Source of the DNA: an uncultured Clostridia bacterium
GTDB lineage: Bacteria; Bacillota; Clostridia; Peptostreptococcales; Anaerovoracaceae
Length of the DNA stretch: 64,000 bases
NCBI GenBank assembly: GCA_938046095.1
Contig: CALIXS010000013.1
Span: 1 to 64,000 of the forward strand
Reading direction: 5' to 3'
A program made the translations under genes and the position numbers. How positions within the stretch are numbered: position 1 is the stretch's first letter; each line of letters starts with the position of its first letter. Below, piece after piece: positions 15,941 to 24,494 of the stretch. The notes under the pieces are model-generated. The model was given only the letters and a program-made list of their open reading frames with translations, did no database searches and had not been told where the DNA came from.

Positions 15941-17023
15941 ATGCACCGGATAAAAAGGTCGATACCCATATTCTCACTGCTTCTGATCGTAACGGTAATC
16001 GTTTCGGCCTGCGGAAAAACTGAAAATCCCGGCTTGTCAGTAGATTTCTCTTCATCGGGCAACACGGGCGGGGACGACAGCTCGCAAACGGTATTTGCAT
16101 CGGGCTACGGCAGCGTCGATAAAAATGGAGAGACCGCGGCGGAAGCCGTACAAAGACTTGTCGAGGATACAGAAAACGATATATATGACCGTTCAATGAT
16201 AAGTATAGAGGAGGTCAATAATTGTTTTCTTTGTGACAGGGATTTAGCGAAAAAAACCATATCTGAAGCACATTCAGAGCAGATAGCCGAAAAGGGGATA
16301 TATGGCTATGCTGAGGTGTATGTGAGCAACAAGGTCAAGCTGTTGAATGATTGCGACCTTGGAAATGAAGGCGACGTGTATGACAGACAGGAGATTTTTT
16401 ACATGGTTATGCCTGATAAAGACTCTCCATGGGAGGTAATGGATCATACGATAGAATTTCCGGTAACGGGCGCAAGGGAGGTATCGGAAATAACCTTTAC
16501 GTCGGTGTACGGCGGCGTCGATAAAAATGGGAAGACCGCAGCGGAGGCCGTACAGAGACGATCGAACGACGACAACGGTGGTTATGATCGCTCACAGGTC
16601 ACCTTGGAGGGCATCGTTTACTGTTTTGATGTCGATGAGGATATCGCGATGAACAAAAGCACGGCGGAGGAGCGTGTATCACAAGCAGATGAAAAGGGAG
16701 TATACGGATATGCCATAGTGCAGGTGAATCAGAGAATCAGAATCCTCAAGGATTGCAGTCTCGGTAAAGCGGGCGATGCATACGACAGGCTCGTATCGTA
16801 CGTGATGATCATGCAGGATAAAAACTCACCGTGGGAAGAGAAAGGAAGCGGAGTTGTACCGTACGATTACGAGAAGGCGTACGAGAGATATATATCCCGA
16901 AAGACGGAAGAAAAAGCGCCGAGCACAGCTGTTCCAAAGAAATCCTCGATATTTAGCGTTAAGCTGCATCGGACAAACGCCGCCGACTGTAATATCGGCG
17001 GCGTTTGTCTGTTACTGAGATGA
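15941..17023 (+). CDS. lipoprotein with two tandem repeats, unknown function
   Basis: A lipoprotein signal peptide (MHRIKRSIPIFSLLLIVTVI, lipobox VSAC, Cys near 25) anchors it outside the membrane. The body is two copies of a domain of about 110 residues, each starting YGxVDKNGxTAAEAVQR and ending DKxSPWE, at about 53-165 and 185-300. I recognise no family. The C-terminus (from about residue 323) is abnormal. Loss of one T after 16909, compared with repeat copy 1, removes a TGA, so the frame runs through the downstream terminator hairpin for 37 more residues. RBS AAGGGAGG is strong. The product is probably made but with a foreign tail. Confidence 0.7.
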   Translation: MHRIKRSIPIFSLLLIVTVIVSACGKTENPGLSVDFSSSGNTGGDDSSQTVFASGYGSVDKNGETAAEAVQRLVEDTENDIYDRSMISIEEVNNCFLCDRDLAKKTISEAHSEQIAEKGIYGYAEVYVSNKVKLLNDCDLGNEGDVYDRQEIFYMVMPDKDSPWEVMDHTIEFPVTGAREVSEITFTSVYGGVDKNGKTAAEAVQRRSNDDNGGYDRSQVTLEGIVYCFDVDEDIAMNKSTAEERVSQADEKGVYGYAIVQVNQRIRILKDCSLGKAGDAYDRLVSYVMIMQDKNSPWEEKGSGVVPYDYEKAYERYISRKTEEKAPSTAVPKKSSIFSVKLHRTNAADCNIGGVCLLLR

Positions 17024-17374
17024 AATTCTGTTCCTTGACTTGTGCTTTACGTAATTATAAAATCTCGTATTTTCGTACATGTAAAATTGGTGCTTTACAG
17101 TAAATCGTACAAAAAACGCTCTTCCGAGAGAGAAACTTGTACGAAAAGAAGGATTTTTTATAAAATCGTAATACGAAATGCGAAAACCGAAGACTTTCGT
17201 GCAGGGCGCAGCATGTTTGCCGTGCCGCGGGCAGATAACAGCGGGCACCTGCAAAATGCGCTGGGAGCTTCAGATCAGCGATGCGATTATAGTACCGGTT
17301 TCGGCGGTAGTACAGATGCCGGACCTGTTGGAAGCAAAGGAGCGCTCGGGAATGCCGGGGGTGCCGGCAGAGCC
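16856..17374 (+). repeat. direct repeat copy 2
   Basis: Second copy of the repeat at 14598-15158, 519 bases. It spans the 3' end of the lipoprotein gene, the terminator and the 3' end of leuB, and sits in continuous, sensible gene context on both sides. It is therefore likely the original copy. Two open frames inside both copies have no support as genes. Confidence 0.92.
16975..17006. terminator. bidirectional terminator between lipoprotein gene and leuB
   Basis: A perfect 12-bp stem (AAACGCCGCCGA / TCGGCGGCGTTT) between convergent genes. The T-runs are short on both strands. It serves the leu operon on the minus strand. It is now inside the reading frame of the lipoprotein. Confidence 0.75.
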
Positions 17375-18385
17375 GGCCGCAATGTCGGCGGTACGGTATC
17401 CGGCTGCAAGGAATTTATTTACAGCGCTTTCGATTGCGGATGCCTCATCGGAGAGGGCGAACGAATATCTCAGCATCATAGCGGCGGACAGTATTGCCGC
17501 GATCGGGTTGGCCTTGCCGGTACCCGCGATATCGGGCGCGGAGCCGTGAACAGGCTCGTACATGCCGAAGCTGCCGTCGGCGAGGCTCGCTGACGGCAGC
17601 ATACCGATGGAGCCTGTAATCTGGCTCGCTTCATCGGATAAGATATCACCGAACATGTTGCTCGTAAGTATGACGTCAAAGCGCTTCGGATCCCTTACGA
17701 GCTGCATGGCGGCATTGTCCACGTACATATTATCGAGCTCGACCTCGGGGTAGGCGGCTGCGACCTCGGCTGTGATGCGTCGCCAAAGGCGTGACGTCTC
17801 GAGTACATTCGCCTTGTCGACGCTCGTGACTTTTTTGTTCCTCTTCATTGCGAGCTTGAAGGCTGCCCTGGCTATGCGGCGTATCTCGTGTTCCGTATAT
17901 CGCTCTACGTCGTATGCCGCTTCGCTGTCCTGCGTCACCTCGTGTCTGTGTTCGCCGAAGTATATGCCTCCCGTCAGCTCTCTTACAATCATTATATCGA
18001 GGCCTGTGCCTATTATGGACGGCTTGAGGGGTGAAGCGTCCGCAAGTTCGCCGAAAACGATAGCGGGGCGAAGGTTCGCATACAGGCCGAGCGCCTTGCG
18101 AAGACCGAGCAGCGCCTTTTCCGGCCTGTTTTCATTAGGTTGCGAATCCCATTTTGGGCCGCCGACGGCGCCGAGCAAAACGGCGTCCGCCGCTTTACAT
18201 ACGGCAACGGTTTCGTCTGGAAGGCATTTGCCTCCGTCATCTATTGCACAGCCGCCCGCCAAGACCTCTTCAAAATCGAAGGAATGACCGTATTTCGCCG
18301 CTACGGCATTCAAAACCTTTATCGCTTCATCCACGACCTCGGGTCCTATTCCGTCGCCCTTGACCGTCGCTATTTTACAGTTCAT
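17270..18385 (-). CDS. leuB: 3-isopropylmalate dehydrogenase
   Basis: Third step of leucine synthesis: oxidative decarboxylation of 3-isopropylmalate to 2-oxoisocaproate with NAD+. 371 aa. Motifs: VKGDGIGPEVVDEA at the start, VRELTGGIYFGEH, YVDNAAMQLVRDPKRFDVI and NMFGDILSDEASQITGSIGMLPSASL, then EPVHGSAPDIAGTGKANP. The C-terminal 35 residues are longer than usual but keep a weak match to the family end (TAETGTIIASLI). It overlaps leuD by 4 bases and ends the leftward leuACDB operon. Its 3' end is duplicated at 15054-15158. Confidence 0.94.
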   Translation of the reverse strand: MNCKIATVKGDGIGPEVVDEAIKVLNAVAAKYGHSFDFEEVLAGGCAIDDGGKCLPDETVAVCKAADAVLLGAVGGPKWDSQPNENRPEKALLGLRKALGLYANLRPAIVFGELADASPLKPSIIGTGLDIMIVRELTGGIYFGEHRHEVTQDSEAAYDVERYTEHEIRRIARAAFKLAMKRNKKVTSVDKANVLETSRLWRRITAEVAAAYPEVELDNMYVDNAAMQLVRDPKRFDVILTSNMFGDILSDEASQITGSIGMLPSASLADGSFGMYEPVHGSAPDIAGTGKANPIAAILSAAMMLRYSFALSDEASAIESAVNKFLAAGYRTADIAAGSAGTPGIPERSFASNRSGICTTAETGTIIASLI

Positions 18386-18873
18386 TTTTTCTCCTCTCGA
18401 ATACTTGTCAGCAAGCCGCCCTTGTCTATGATATTTCTTATAAATTCCGGAAAAGGCTCCGCGCGAAATGTTTCATCCGTAGTGATATCGTGTATGATGC
18501 CGCCTGCAAAGTCAACCTCAACCGTATCTCCCGGGGCTATACTTTCGCTCGCCTCACGGCATTCCATGATGGGAAGCCCGATGTTGATGGCGTTTCTGTA
18601 AAATATGCGGGCGAACGTCGTAGCTATTACGCAGCTGATGCCTGCCGCTTTGATAGCTATGGGTGCGTGCTCGCGCGACGAGCCGCAGCCGAAGTTGTCA
18701 CCTGCGACAATGATGTCGCCGCTTTTGACGTCTTTGATGAAATCCTTGTCTATATCCTCCATGCAATGTGAGGCAAGCTCCTCGTGATCCTGAGTGTTCA
18801 GGTAACGTGCCGGGATTATAACGTCCGTGTCTATATTGTCACCGTATTTGAATACTGTTCCTTTAGCGTCCAT
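18382..18873 (-). CDS. leuD: 3-isopropylmalate dehydratase small subunit
   Basis: Small subunit of isopropylmalate isomerase; with LeuC it converts 2- to 3-isopropylmalate. Motifs: YGDNIDTDVIIPARYLNT and the swivelling-domain loop FGCGSSREHAPIAIKAAG. An ATG five codons upstream (18888) is also in frame, but AAAGGA lies 7 bases before ATG 18873 and the resulting 163 residues equal the normal short LeuD length, so 18873 is chosen. Between leuC (21 bases upstream) and leuB (4-base overlap). Confidence 0.93.
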   Translation of the reverse strand: MDAKGTVFKYGDNIDTDVIIPARYLNTQDHEELASHCMEDIDKDFIKDVKSGDIIVAGDNFGCGSSREHAPIAIKAAGISCVIATTFARIFYRNAINIGLPIMECREASESIAPGDTVEVDFAGGIIHDITTDETFRAEPFPEFIRNIIDKGGLLTSIREEKK

Positions 18874-18894
18874 GATATATCCTTTCATTTGTGA

Positions 18895-20157
18895 TCAAAG
18901 TGTTTTTCGCGGATCTGCGATTTTGCCGGCTATGCCTGAGGCGGCAGCGACGGCGGGACCGGCAAGGTAGACCTCCGAGCCCGAAGCGCCCATGCGCCCT
19001 ACAAAATTGCGGTTTGTTGTCGATACGCACCGCTCGCCGTCAGCCAATATCCCCATATAGCCTCCCAGACACGGCCCGCACGTAGGCGTAGAGACGATAC
19101 AGCCGGCATCGATAAAGTCATCGATGTATCCTAATCGGATACATTCCTTATATACGGTCATCGTCGCAGGAATAACTATGCCGCGCACTCCCTTTGCCAT
19201 GTGCTTGCCTCTGAGAATATCGGCGGCCTGTTTCATATCCTGCATTCTGCCGTTCGTGCATGAGCCGATGACGACCTGATCTATTTCTATATCGGGACAC
19301 TCCGAGATGGTTTTCGTGTTTTCGGGGAGGTGAGGGAAACTCACGGTAGGTTCGATGGAGGAAAGGTCTATATTATACGTCTTTTCGTACTCCGCATCCT
19401 CGTCAGCCTCACAAACCTTATACGGGCGGGTTACTCTGCCCGCCATGTATTCTTCGGTTACGGAGTCGACAGGGAATATGCCGTTTTTCGCTCCGGCCTC
19501 AATGGCCATATTCGCAATCGTAAGCCTGTCGTCGATCGTGAGAGAGCGTACGCCGTCACCGGTGAACTCCATCGATTTGTAGAGAGCGCCGTCGACCCCT
19601 ATCATCCCTATTATATGAAGGATCACGTCTTTACCGCAGACGTAAGGCTTGAGAGTGCCGCGGAGAACGAAGCGTACAGCCTGAGGGACCTTGAACCACG
19701 TTTTGCCTGTAGCTATCGCGGCGGTCACGTCCGTTGAACCTACTCCCGTGGAAAACGCGCCTAAAGCGCCGTATGTACACGTGTGAGAGTCTGCACCGAT
19801 GATCGCTTCCCCGGATGCCACAAGGCCTTTCTCGGGGAGAAGAGCATGCTCGATGCCCATCTCACCTACATCGTAATAATTTTCGATATCAAATCGCTTT
19901 GCGAAGGTGCGGCATTTTTTGCACTGCTCGGCGCTCTTTATGTCCTTGTTCGGAACAAAATGATCCATAACGAGAGCTATTTTCTTCCTGTCGAAGACAT
20001 TTTCAAAGCCCGACCTGTAAAACTCGCCGATGGAGACGGGGCCGGTGATGTCGTTGGCAAGCACCATATCGAGCTTCGCTTCGATGAGCTGTCCCGCCTT
20101 GACCTGCGGCAAACCTGCATGCGCGGCGAGAATTTTCTGTGTCATTGTCATTCCCAT
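18895..20157 (-). CDS. leuC: 3-isopropylmalate dehydratase large subunit
   Basis: 4Fe-4S dehydratase large subunit of the aconitase family, 420 aa (the shorter LeuC/homoaconitase type that pairs with a small LeuD). Cluster cysteines are in VIGSCTNGR and TPTCGPCLGGYMG. GADSHTCTYGALGAFSTGVGSTD carries further substrate and cluster contacts. Starts MGMTMTQKILAAHAG, with AAGGAAAG about 10 bases upstream. Fifteen bases separate it from leuA. Confidence 0.95.
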   Translation of the reverse strand: MGMTMTQKILAAHAGLPQVKAGQLIEAKLDMVLANDITGPVSIGEFYRSGFENVFDRKKIALVMDHFVPNKDIKSAEQCKKCRTFAKRFDIENYYDVGEMGIEHALLPEKGLVASGEAIIGADSHTCTYGALGAFSTGVGSTDVTAAIATGKTWFKVPQAVRFVLRGTLKPYVCGKDVILHIIGMIGVDGALYKSMEFTGDGVRSLTIDDRLTIANMAIEAGAKNGIFPVDSVTEEYMAGRVTRPYKVCEADEDAEYEKTYNIDLSSIEPTVSFPHLPENTKTISECPDIEIDQVVIGSCTNGRMQDMKQAADILRGKHMAKGVRGIVIPATMTVYKECIRLGYIDDFIDAGCIVSTPTCGPCLGGYMGILADGERCVSTTNRNFVGRMGASGSEVYLAGPAVAAASGIAGKIADPRKTL

Positions 20158-20172
20158 ATCGTTCTTCTTTCC

Positions 20173-21876
20173 TTATTTGACGAAGTGGATTCGTTTATTC
20201 ATCCTGTTCAGCGCGCTTACGAGGGCATTTACGGATGCGAGTATTATGTCGGCGTGTGTTCCTACGCCCCAATATTTATTGCCCGAGGTGTCGGCGATGC
20301 AGACGTACGCGGCAGCCTTTGAATCCGAGTCGGCACTTATGGCGTTTTCGGAATATGTGATGAATTTGTAGTCAAAATGATAATCCGTCTGCCTCAGACC
20401 GTTGCTTACCGCATCGAGTCTGCCGTTTCCCTCCGCCGTAAGGTTATATACCCTGCCTGCGATGACGACTCTCATATCGACCGTTACTGCAGAATGCTCG
20501 GCTTTTGTCGATGAGCCGTGACCGAACGATGCGTCCGTTATGTCGATATGATCAAAGTCGTTGATGTATTCCTTCGCGAAGGCGTCATATATATCCCCGG
20601 GCTTGAGCTCCTCGTGGTGGCGATCCGATATATCCTTCATCATGTATCCTATCTCGGCGCGCATGTCCTTAGGTATGATGAAGCCGTAATTATGTTCGAG
20701 TATAAACGCTACGCCGCCCTTGCCGGACTGACTGTTTATCCTGATCACGTCTCCGTCGTATTCACGCCCGACGTCATGCGGGTCGAGAGGAAGATACGGA
20801 ACTGTCCAACGATTCGGCTCCGATTCCTTTCTCCATTTCATGCCCTTTGCAATAGCGTCCTGATGCGAGCCGGAAAAGGCCGCAAATACGAGCATGCCGC
20901 TGTACGGCTGGCGAGGACCCACCTTCATGCCTGTAAGAGTTTCGTATACTTTCTGTATTTCCGGCATGTCGCTGAAATCGAGCTTCGGATCGACTCCGTG
21001 AGTGAAAAGATTCATTGCAAGCGTTACGATGTCGACGTTGCCTGTGCGCTCTCCGTTGCCGAAAAGTGTACCCTCAATCCTCTGAGCACCTGCGAGGACG
21101 GCAAGCTCGGAGTCGGCCACGCCTGTACCTCTGTCGTTATGAGGGTGTACGGAAAGGATAACGGAGTCTCTGTTCCTGAGATTGTCGCTCATGTACTCGA
21201 TCTGGTTCGCAAATACGTGAGGCATAGACATCTCAACAGTGGCGGGCAGGTTTATAATTACTGGGTGCTCAAGCGAAGGTTTCCATACATCTATTACCGC
21301 GTTGCAGACCTCCAGAGCAAATTCGGGTTCCGTCCCCGTGAAACTTTCGGGACTGTATTGAAAAGTAAAGTCGGTGTCGGGGTATTTATCCCTGTATATA
21401 TTCATCATCTCTGCGCCGGTTACCGCAATTTCCTTTATCTCATCGCGTGATGCCCTGAACACCTGCTGACGCTGGGCGAACGACGTGGAGTTATAGAGAT
21501 GCACTACGGCGCGTTTCGCGCCGACGAGTGACCTAAACGTCTTGTCTATTATATGCTTTCTTGACTGAGTGAGAACCTGGACGGTTATATCGTCAGGGAT
21601 AAGGTCGTCTTCTATCAAAGTCCTCAGGAATTCGTATTCCGTTTCAGAGGCGGCAGGAAAGCCTACTTCTATCTCCTTGAATCCGATATCGCACAGGATC
21701 TTGAAGAACGAGAGCTTCTCGTCAAGGTTCATAGGAACTATGAGAGCCTGATTGCCGTCCCTGAGGTCTACGCTGCACCAGCGCGGAGCCTTTTCGATAT
21801 GATCCTTTTTTGCCCATCTCATCTCGCACTTTGGGGGGGGATAATAGCCCGGTGCGTACTTGGTGTAATTCTTCAT
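20173..21876 (-). CDS. leuA: 2-isopropylmalate synthase (long LeuA2 form)
   Basis: Condenses acetyl-CoA with 2-oxoisovalerate, the committed step of leucine synthesis. The 567 residues and the N-terminal YAPGYYPPPKCEMRWAKKDHIEKAPRWCSVDLRDGNQAL identify the long type found in actinobacteria and some Firmicutes. RDGNQAL and SVHPHNDRGTG hold the metal ligands of the TIM barrel. The C-terminal leucine-binding regulatory domain covers about 430-560. GGAGG precedes the start by 9 bases. It is first in leuACDB and sits behind a T-box leader. Confidence 0.95.
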   Translation of the reverse strand: MKNYTKYAPGYYPPPKCEMRWAKKDHIEKAPRWCSVDLRDGNQALIVPMNLDEKLSFFKILCDIGFKEIEVGFPAASETEYEFLRTLIEDDLIPDDITVQVLTQSRKHIIDKTFRSLVGAKRAVVHLYNSTSFAQRQQVFRASRDEIKEIAVTGAEMMNIYRDKYPDTDFTFQYSPESFTGTEPEFALEVCNAVIDVWKPSLEHPVIINLPATVEMSMPHVFANQIEYMSDNLRNRDSVILSVHPHNDRGTGVADSELAVLAGAQRIEGTLFGNGERTGNVDIVTLAMNLFTHGVDPKLDFSDMPEIQKVYETLTGMKVGPRQPYSGMLVFAAFSGSHQDAIAKGMKWRKESEPNRWTVPYLPLDPHDVGREYDGDVIRINSQSGKGGVAFILEHNYGFIIPKDMRAEIGYMMKDISDRHHEELKPGDIYDAFAKEYINDFDHIDITDASFGHGSSTKAEHSAVTVDMRVVIAGRVYNLTAEGNGRLDAVSNGLRQTDYHFDYKFITYSENAISADSDSKAAAYVCIADTSGNKYWGVGTHADIILASVNALVSALNRMNKRIHFVK

Positions 21877-21897
21877 CTTCTATTGACCTCCGATAAG

Positions 21898-21942
21898 TAA
21901 AAAAAACGTCTCGTTACGTTTGCATGAGCAAACAAAGAGACG
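21898..21942 (-). terminator. T-box regulated terminator before leuA
   Basis: Minus-strand stem CGTCTC...GAGACG with an inner TTTGC/GCAAA stem, followed by nine U, ends 20 bases before the leuA RBS. It is the termination arm of the T-box switch. Confidence 0.88.
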
Positions 21943-22137
21943 GATATTGACCGCGGTACCACTCTTCTTGACCCGCCTCGCGACGGATCCCCTCGTTGAT
22001 GTACAGCTCGGGGGTGAGACATCATCGCACGTCCTGTTTTGTCCCTTTCAGCCGGCGGAGACAATCTCTGCATAAGACTTAAGGCGGTGATTTATTCCCT
22101 TCAACGCAGAATATTAACTTGTATACACGAAATATAT
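21898..22137 (-). promoter_or_regulatory. T-box leader controlling leuACDB
   Basis: The minus-strand leader is about 240 nt. The T-box core AGAGTGGTACCGCGG is at 21951-21965, just ahead of the terminator. Stem I can be closed by CGTTGA pairing with TCAACG, with an AGAGA bulge and a GGCTGAAAG apical loop on a TTGTC/GACAA stem. Uncharged tRNA should bind and stabilise the antiterminator. The specifier is presumed to be a leucine codon from the genes controlled; a CTG lies just before the 3' base of stem I, but I cannot assign it with certainty. The rest of the 21877-22313 gap holds the two divergent promoters. Confidence 0.9.
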
Positions 22138-22143
22138 GAATAT

Positions 22144-22172
22144 AATATAGCGTATGGACGTTTTTTTGTCAA
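22144..22172 (-). promoter_or_regulatory. promoter of the leu operon
   Basis: Minus strand: TTGACA (22167-22172), 17-bp spacer, TATATT (22144-22149), about 7 bases before the T-box leader begins. Confidence 0.85.
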
Positions 22173-22235
22173 CAAAAAAAGTTGTGGTAATACAAGAATA
22201 TATTTTTCCTTTTTTGTTTAGTTCAACAAAATGTG

Positions 22236-22263
22236 TTGACATTCGTATGCACGACATTATAAT
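22236..22263 (+). promoter_or_regulatory. promoter of the ilv operon
   Basis: TTGACA (22236-22241), 16-bp spacer, TATAAT (22258-22263), 50 bases before ilvB. The transcript leader is too short for a T-box or attenuator. The promoter is divergent from the leu promoter, with the two -35 boxes 64 bases apart. Confidence 0.9.
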
Positions 22264-22313
22264 AGACTTATGCAAAAAACAAGGTATAATCACATTTTAA
22301 GAAGGAGAGCATG

Positions 22314-23972
22314 ATGAAACTCACAGGCTCGCAGATAGTATTGGAAGTCCTTATGGAACAGGGCGTCGATACCGTGTTCGGATACCCGGGCGGAACGGCG
22401 CTCAACATCTATGACGAGTTGTATAAGTACAGTGACAGGATAACGCACGTGCTTACGGCGCATGAGCAGGGCGCCGCACATGCGGCGGACGGATATGCGA
22501 GAGCTACGGGCAGAACAGGTGTCGTAATGTCGACAAGCGGCCCGGGCGCGACTAATTTGGTGACGGGAATTGCTACGGCATTTATGGACAGTATCCCGAT
22601 GGTTGCAATAACCTCAAACGTTCCGGACTCTATGATAGGGCGGGATTCGTTTCAGGAGATAAGCATTACCGGGGTTACGATGCCCATAACGAAGCATAAT
22701 TTCTTTGTCAATAATATTGAGGATCTTGCGGATACTATAAGAGAGGCATTTCGCATTGCGAGCAGCGGACGCAAGGGCCCCGTTCTTGTAGATATAACAA
22801 AGGATGTAACTGCTTCGAGCTATGAGTACGAGAAAATGGAGCCGCTTCCTCTGAAGCCGCTGCCGATTATAAATACGGACGATGTGAAGGCGATAGCCAG
22901 GATGATAAATCAGGCGGAAAAGCCTGTGATATATGCAGGAGGCGGCATAGTGGCGTCCAAAGCATGTGCGGAGCTTAAGACGCTCGTGAGAAAGGCGGAC
23001 ATACCTCTTGTTCATACGCTGATGGCGACAGGTGTTATCGGCGATGACGAGCATGACCTCGGGATGATAGGTATGCACGGCTCCGTTGCAGCAAACAGAG
23101 CGGTAGATCAGGCTGATCTCGTATTGACACTCGGGGCGAGATTCAGCGACAGAGTTGCGCTCGACACGGAAAAGTTCGCAAGGCGTGCGCGAATCGTGCA
23201 GGTTGATATTGACAAGTCGGAAATAAATAAAAACGTCATGATCGAAAAATCGTGCGTAGGCGACATTGCCGAATTTCTGCGCAATCTCAATCCGTTTGTC
23301 AGCGAAACGACACACGGCGAATGGAGCGAAAGGGTGCTCGGCTGGAAGGATAAGGAACGCGTGGTGAAAACGACCGAGATGCCGCTTCATCCTGCTGATA
23401 TAATGCATATAATGGCTTCCGAGACCGATGAAGATACGATATATGCGACGGACGTGGGACAGCATCAGATGTGGGCGGCGCAGTATCTGCCGCACAAAAG
23501 GCCTATGAAGTTCATAACGAGCGGCGGCCTCGGCACCATGGGCTTCGGCTACGGAGCCGCAATAGGAGCCGGGATCGGGTGTCCCGACAGCACAGTCATT
23601 CACATAACGGGCGACGGTTCATTTCACATGAATATGAACGAGGCGTGTACTGTCGCGAGCAGGGAGCTTCCTGTTATTACCGTAATACTCAACAACAGCG
23701 TACTCGGTATGGTGTACCAGTGGCAGACGATTTTTTACGGTAAACGGTATTCCAATACGATACTCGATCGCAAGACAGACTATGTCAGAGTCGCGGAGGG
23801 CTTCGGAATCGACGGATACAGGGCCACGACACCGGATGAGTTCAGGACCGCCATACGAAAGGCGCTCGACACGGGACGTCCGGCATGGATAGACTGCGTC
23901 ATATCGCGCGAAGAAAGAGTGTTGCCGATGATCCCCGGCGGTAAATCGGTCGACGATATCATCATAAATTAG
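22314..23972 (+). CDS. ilvB: acetolactate synthase large subunit
   Basis: ThDP-dependent condensation of two pyruvates (or pyruvate and 2-oxobutyrate), the first common step to valine, isoleucine and leucine. N-terminal MKLTGSQIVLEVLMEQGVDTVFGYPGG contains the catalytic glutamate region (HEQGAAHAADGYARATGR). The ThDP motif GDGSFHMNMNEA...ILNN spans about 435-465. There are two tandem ATGs (22311, 22314); the second is preferred because AAGGAG is then 6 bases upstream. 552 aa. First gene of ilvB-N-C-D-A. Confidence 0.96.
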   Translation: MKLTGSQIVLEVLMEQGVDTVFGYPGGTALNIYDELYKYSDRITHVLTAHEQGAAHAADGYARATGRTGVVMSTSGPGATNLVTGIATAFMDSIPMVAITSNVPDSMIGRDSFQEISITGVTMPITKHNFFVNNIEDLADTIREAFRIASSGRKGPVLVDITKDVTASSYEYEKMEPLPLKPLPIINTDDVKAIARMINQAEKPVIYAGGGIVASKACAELKTLVRKADIPLVHTLMATGVIGDDEHDLGMIGMHGSVAANRAVDQADLVLTLGARFSDRVALDTEKFARRARIVQVDIDKSEINKNVMIEKSCVGDIAEFLRNLNPFVSETTHGEWSERVLGWKDKERVVKTTEMPLHPADIMHIMASETDEDTIYATDVGQHQMWAAQYLPHKRPMKFITSGGLGTMGFGYGAAIGAGIGCPDSTVIHITGDGSFHMNMNEACTVASRELPVITVILNNSVLGMVYQWQTIFYGKRYSNTILDRKTDYVRVAEGFGIDGYRATTPDEFRTAIRKALDTGRPAWIDCVISREERVLPMIPGGKSVDDIIIN

Positions 23973-23987
23973 ACAGGAGGACGGGAT

Positions 23988-24491
23988 ATGTACAGCCCTA
24001 TGAAACAGGAGATCGTAAGCGTTCTCGTCGACAATCAGGCAAACGTCCTGACGAGAGTCATAAGCATGTTCGGACGGCGCGGCTTTAACATAGATTCGCT
24101 TACCGTGTCGCCGACAAACGACCCGGGCCTGTCGAGGATAACGATTGCCTTTACAGCGACGGAGCAGTCGATGCAGCAGATAATTACTCAGACGGAAAAG
24201 CTGGAGGTGGTAAAGAGCGTCATGCTTCTCGACAAGAGGAACAGTCTTTACCGTGAACTGCTTCTGCTCAAGGTCAGCGCCGGAGCGGAGGAGAGGTCGT
24301 CGATCAAGGAGGTCGTCGATATTTACAGAGCTAAGATTGTTGATCTTACAAAGACCGGCATGATTATAGAATTGACCGGGACACCCGAGAAGCTCAACGC
24401 ATTCATGGATGTTATAGGTGACTATGAGATCACTGAGGTGTGCAGGACAGGAGTGGCCGGTATTGAAGGTAATTTCAGAAAAGGAGAGTAA
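23988..24491 (+). CDS. ilvN: acetolactate synthase small (regulatory) subunit
   Basis: ACT-domain subunit that makes IlvB sensitive to valine. The ACT domain is residues 7-80 (VSVLVDNQANVLTRVISMFGRRGFNIDSL), and the C-terminal domain 85-160 has RELLLLKV and FRAKIVD-like segments (IYRAKIVDLTK, MIIELTGTPEKLNAF). 167 aa, the usual Firmicute length. RBS AGGAGG. 15 bases after ilvB, 3 bases before ilvC. Confidence 0.95.
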   Translation: MYSPMKQEIVSVLVDNQANVLTRVISMFGRRGFNIDSLTVSPTNDPGLSRITIAFTATEQSMQQIITQTEKLEVVKSVMLLDKRNSLYRELLLLKVSAGAEERSSIKEVVDIYRAKIVDLTKTGMIIELTGTPEKLNAFMDVIGDYEITEVCRTGVAGIEGNFRKGE

Positions 24492-24494
24492 AAA

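Noticed and set aside
22264..22310. Attenuator or T-box for ilvB
   Set aside because: The leader is too short and has no terminator or T-box core.
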